Shown here: positions 61,270 to 64,000 of the stretch, one piece after another
How the letters are laid out: each line of letters begins with the position of its first letter
Numbering within the stretch: position 1 is the first letter of the stretch
Assembly: GCF_000218565.1 (NCBI RefSeq)
Contig: NC_015684.1
Coordinates: 1,860,001 to 1,924,000, forward strand
DNA from: Afipia carboxidovorans OM5
GTDB taxonomy: Bacteria; Pseudomonadota; Alphaproteobacteria; Rhizobiales; Xanthobacteraceae
DNA length: 64,000 nt
Direction: 5' to 3'
The notes under the pieces: generated by a model
Told to the model about the DNA's origin: nothing
The model's input: only the letters and a program-made list of their open reading frames with translations
Databases searched by the model: none
Made by a program: the position numbers and the translations under genes

Positions 61270-61512
61270 ATGCGTATCGTGGCTTTACTCATTCTAGCAG
61301 GGGCGTTCGCCTCACCTGCATCCGCCGAAACCACCTTCCTGAAACGCGAACCGCTGGTTCTGCCGCCCTACGTCTCGGTGCTGGTCCATAGCAAGACCTG
61401 CGGCGCCGGTATGGTGATGCGGGTGCGCGGGGCCGTTGCCGGACGGGAGCGTCAGCGTACCTGCGTGCCGACGGGCAAAACCGCCCAGGCGCGGAGCGGC
61501 GACCTGCTGTAA
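61270..61512 (+). CDS. Small secreted protein, function unknown
   Basis: The 80-residue product has a signal peptide (cleavage near ASA, about residue 19) and a short mature part with the segment FLKREPLVLPPYVSVLVHS and two cysteines (KTCGAG, RTCVPTG) that could form a disulfide. Small exported proteins with this layout, perhaps of the DUF6719 type, are common in Bradyrhizobium relatives; I am not sure of the family. The ATG at 61270 is taken because the signal peptide starts there. It is convergent with the DUF815 gene. Confidence 0.62.
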   Translation: MRIVALLILAGAFASPASAETTFLKREPLVLPPYVSVLVHSKTCGAGMVMRVRGAVAGRERQRTCVPTGKTAQARSGDLL

Positions 61513-61570
61513 GGCAGGTTTTCAGTTTGGCCTGATGGCTCCGGAGCCGAGCGTTCCGGGGAAGCGGCCG

Positions 61571-62566
61571 TTACTTCCCCAGCCGGACGCCATGGCGTCC
61601 CGCCATTTCCTGCACGAACTGCCAGGCGACGCGGCCAGAGCGGGAGCCGCGGGTGGTGGACCATTCGAGCGCCTCGCGCTCGAGGTCGTCCGCCGGCATG
61701 TCGATGCCGAAATGGGCGCAGTAGCCCTTCACCATCTCCAGATATTCGTCCTGGCTGCACCGATGGAAGCCGAGCCAGAGGCCGAAGCGGTCCGACAATG
61801 AGACCTTTTCCTCCACCGCCTCGCCGGGATTGATCGCGGTCGAGCGCTCGTTCTCGATCATGTCGCGGGCGAGCAGGTGGCGGCGGTTGGACGTCGCGTA
61901 GAGGATGACGTTCTCGGGCCGCCCCTCGATGCCGCCTTCGAGCACCGCCTTGAGCGATTTGTAGGAGGCGTCCTGCCCGTCGAAGGAAAGATCGTCGCAG
62001 AACACGATGATGTGGAATTCGGACTGGCGCAGCAGCGCCATCAGCATCGGCAGGCTCTCGATGTCTTCGCGATGGATTTCGATCAGTTTCAGCGTGCCAC
62101 GCACCCCGTCCATGGCATTGACGGTTGCGTGCGCTGCCTTGACGAGCGAGGACTTGCCCATGCCGCGCGCGCCCCACAGCAGCGCGTTGTTGGCGGGCAG
62201 GCCCTTGGCGAAGCGTTCGGTGTTCTCGATCAGGATGTCACGCATCCGGTCGACACCCTTGAGAAGGCCGAGTTCGACCCGGGACACCTTCGGCACCGGG
62301 ATCAGGCGGCCGTTCGGCTGCCAGACGAAGGCCTCGGCCGTGCGCAGCGTCTCCGGCGTCGAGACAGGCTCGGTCGATTTCGGCAGGCCCGCGGCGATCG
62401 CCTCCAGCGCACGGGCGATCCGCTCCTCGATTTCCTCAGGTTTGGCGGCGGCGGGAGCGCGCTTTCGTGCCGCGGCAGGCTTGCTGCGAACGCCGGTTCG
62501 GGCAGGGGCGGGATTGCGGGCGGAGCGGGTGCGGCGAGCGGGCGCCTTGCGAGTGGTTTTGGCCAT
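61571..62566 (-). CDS. DUF815-family AAA ATPase
   Basis: The 331-residue P-loop ATPase has the Walker A motif GARGMGKSS (residues 132-140) and a Walker B-like IVFCDDLSF, followed by ATSNRRHLLARDM and the SLSDRFGLWLGF segment characteristic of DUF815. Its first 45 residues are basic and rich in Arg, Lys, Ala and Pro, resembling a histone-like tail. Function is unknown. The ATG at 62566 is divergent from yajC, an arrangement common in Rhizobiales. Confidence 0.92.
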   Translation of the reverse strand: MAKTTRKAPARRTRSARNPAPARTGVRSKPAAARKRAPAAAKPEEIEERIARALEAIAAGLPKSTEPVSTPETLRTAEAFVWQPNGRLIPVPKVSRVELGLLKGVDRMRDILIENTERFAKGLPANNALLWGARGMGKSSLVKAAHATVNAMDGVRGTLKLIEIHREDIESLPMLMALLRQSEFHIIVFCDDLSFDGQDASYKSLKAVLEGGIEGRPENVILYATSNRRHLLARDMIENERSTAINPGEAVEEKVSLSDRFGLWLGFHRCSQDEYLEMVKGYCAHFGIDMPADDLEREALEWSTTRGSRSGRVAWQFVQEMAGRHGVRLGK

Positions 62567-62757
62567 GATTCCAGGGTGATTCTGCTAGGTGTGGCGGCAC
62601 CCTAAGCGAGCCGTGGCAGGCCCCGCAACCCATGGAAATGACGGGGTGGTCAGCGTTGCAATTGAGGCGCTGGCCGCTATAGTCCGCGCGAATTTACCCC
62701 TCCGCACGGTTTCAGCCCGGCCCCTGCGCCGGCCAGCCCGATCAAGGAAGACAGCGC

Positions 62758-63099
62758 ATGCTCATTACCCCCGCCTACGCCCAGGCTGCCGCAGGCGGCG
62801 ACACCAACTCGATGCTGATGTCGCTGCTGCCGTTCGTGATGATCTTCGTCATCATGTACTTCCTGATTTTGCGCCCCCAGCAGCGCAAGGCGAAGGAGCA
62901 TACGAACCTCGTGAAGAATATCCGCCGCGGCGACACGGTCGTCACCAATGGCGGCCTTGTCGGCAAGGTCACCAAGGTGGTCGACGACGAGCAGATCGAA
63001 ATGGAAGTGTCGGACGGCGTGCGCATCCGCCAGATGCGGCAGATGATTGCCGGCGTCCGCTCCAAGGGCGAGCCCGCTTCCGAGGCCTCGGGAAGCTGA
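62758..63099 (+). CDS. yajC: YajC, Sec translocon accessory subunit
   Basis: The 113-residue protein has one membrane helix (about 20-40, LLPFVMIFVIMYFLILRPQ) and the conserved RPQQRKAKEH and RRGDTVVTNGGLVGKV segments. It associates with SecD and SecF and stimulates export. The start is ATG at 62758. It is followed 43 bases later by secD. Confidence 0.97.
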   Translation: MLITPAYAQAAAGGDTNSMLMSLLPFVMIFVIMYFLILRPQQRKAKEHTNLVKNIRRGDTVVTNGGLVGKVTKVVDDEQIEMEVSDGVRIRQMRQMIAGVRSKGEPASEASGS

Positions 63100-63142
63100 T
63101 TCCCGCCGCCTGCTTGCCCTTCATGACGTGACGAGCTGACCG

Positions 63143-64000
63143 ATGCTTTATTTTACCCGATGGCGTGCCCTCGCGGTCATCCTCACGGCGTTGGTCGTGT
63201 GTCTCTGCGCAGTTCCGAACTTCTTCTCGGAAGCGACCGTCAAGACCTGGCCAAACTGGGCGCAGCGCCGCCTCGTGCTCGGCCTCGACCTGCAGGGCGG
63301 CTCGCACCTTCTCCTCGAAGTCGATGCCAAGTCGGTCAAGAAGGACAAGCTCGAGCAGGTGCGCGACGACGTTCGCCGCGCGCTGCGTGAGGCCAAGCTC
63401 GGCTACACCGGCCTCGGCATCAAGGGCGACAACGTCGAAGTTCGCGTCAAGGAAGCCGACCTTCCGACCGCATTGTCGAAGCTGCGCGAGCTGTCGCAGC
63501 CGATCGGCGGCATTCTCGGCAGCAGCGGCCAACGCACCGTTGACGTCACCGACCTCGGCGGCGGCCTGATAAGGCTCGCCGTGCCGCAGGCCGCGATCCT
63601 TGATCGCGTACGGCAGGCGGTCGATCAGTCGATCCAGATTATCGAAAAGCGCGTCAACGAACTCGGCACCGTCGAGCCGTTGATCCAGCGTCAGGGTATG
63701 GACCGAGTGCTGGTGCAGGTGCCGGGTCTACAGGACCCGACGCGGCTGAAGGAAATCCTCGGCAAGACCGCCAAGATGGATTTCCGGATGGTCGATACCA
63801 GCATCTCGCCGGAGCAGGCGCAGCAGGGCCGGGTGCCGCCGGATTCGGAGCTTCTGAAGGGCTCCGAGCCGCCGCATGTTCCTTATGTCATCAAGAAACA
63901 GGTGCTGGTGTCGGGCGCCGACCTGACCGACGCGCAGCCGAGCTTCGATCAGCGTACCGGCCAGCCGGTCGTATCGTTCCGCTTCAATGGTACCGGCGCG
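63143..64000 (+). CDS. secD: SecD, protein translocase subunit (partial, cut by window end)
   Basis: The 286 residues visible are the N-terminal half of SecD. They include the first membrane helix (about 6-24), the conserved LGLDLQGGSHLLLEV motif near residue 46, and the periplasmic P1 domain (IEKRVNELGTVEPLIQRQG and LVQVPGLQDP). The reading is open to the last base, and the membrane-spanning second half lies outside the window. With SecF it uses proton motive force to finish protein release from the translocon. The start ATG at 63143 matches family length. Confidence 0.97.
   Translation, partial: MLYFTRWRALAVILTALVVCLCAVPNFFSEATVKTWPNWAQRRLVLGLDLQGGSHLLLEVDAKSVKKDKLEQVRDDVRRALREAKLGYTGLGIKGDNVEVRVKEADLPTALSKLRELSQPIGGILGSSGQRTVDVTDLGGGLIRLAVPQAAILDRVRQAVDQSIQIIEKRVNELGTVEPLIQRQGMDRVLVQVPGLQDPTRLKEILGKTAKMDFRMVDTSISPEQAQQGRVPPDSELLKGSEPPHVPYVIKKQVLVSGADLTDAQPSFDQRTGQPVVSFRFNGTGA

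Noticed and set aside
1..64000. CRISPR array, prophage or insertion sequence
   Set aside because: No regularly spaced identical repeats, no integrase or transposase reading frame and no target-site duplications flanking a mobile gene were seen.

Overview
The window is a dense, GC-rich stretch of an alphaproteobacterial chromosome. Gene content and order point to the Bradyrhizobiaceae/Nitrobacteraceae (Afipia, Oligotropha, Nitrobacter, Rhodopseudomonas, Bradyrhizobium). Supporting signs are an E1-beta of pyruvate dehydrogenase with its own lipoyl domain, a BA14K-type protein, an NDUFA12 homologue, a GTTC-N7-GTTC SOS box at lexA, and the syntenic run argS-SPOR-nagZ-scpAB-tatABC-serS-surE-pcm-M23-yajC-secD. 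I cannot fix the genus without a search. No rRNA, confident tRNA, CRISPR array, insertion sequence or prophage was seen.

Layout. 1-7.3 kb: a chemoreceptor with almost no periplasmic part, a two-gene RND efflux operon, an SDR oxidoreductase and a zinc-ribbon protein. 7.4-12.3 kb: envelope or secreted proteins (a probable surface protein, PsiF-repeat, BA14K, DUF2155), an EamA transporter and the complex I accessory NDUFA12. 12.5-19.4 kb (minus strand): lexA, and a tight ppiD-trpD-trpC-moaC-moeA run in which a periplasmic foldase, tryptophan synthesis and molybdenum cofactor synthesis share a transcription direction. 19.6-30 kb: tpiA, secG, pyrG, a membrane-anchored ClpP-like protein, a NIPSNAP/VOC pair, kdsA, a brnTA toxin-antitoxin module, queF, eno, a flavin reductase and an ftsB-like gene. 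30.3-32.1 kb: sorAB-like periplasmic sulfite dehydrogenase. 32.4-39.2 kb: pdhA-pdhB-pdhC, two unrelated envelope genes, lpdA. 39.4-45.7 kb: a frameshifted outer-membrane protein, ilvD, a Sel1-repeat protein, xth, erpA and dgt. 45.7-64 kb: argS, SPOR protein, nagZ, scpAB, a DipZ-type thiol-redox protein, tatABC, serS, surE, a single-domain response regulator, pcm, an NlpD-like LysM/LytM lipoprotein, a small secreted protein, a DUF815 ATPase, yajC and the start of secD.

The genes are mostly housekeeping: glycolysis into the PDH complex, amino-acid and nucleotide synthesis, tRNA charging, chromosome condensation, cell-wall recycling and protein export by Sec and Tat. Tat, moaC and moeA are functionally linked to the Tat-exported molybdenum enzyme SorA.

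The least ordinary signals are non-coding. Four intergenic spacers carry a roughly 110-120 base element made of two tandem hairpins whose sequences differ while pairing is kept. A clover-leaf palindrome precedes surE, and one arm of it recurs directly before serS. Other points worth following are the frameshifted outer-membrane protein gene, a SPOR protein with a Tyr/Gly/Gln low-complexity cytoplasmic tail, brnTA with an operator-like inverted repeat over its promoter, an SDR without the catalytic serine, and three TTG-started housekeeping genes. I found no convincing multi-gene system that is clearly undescribed.
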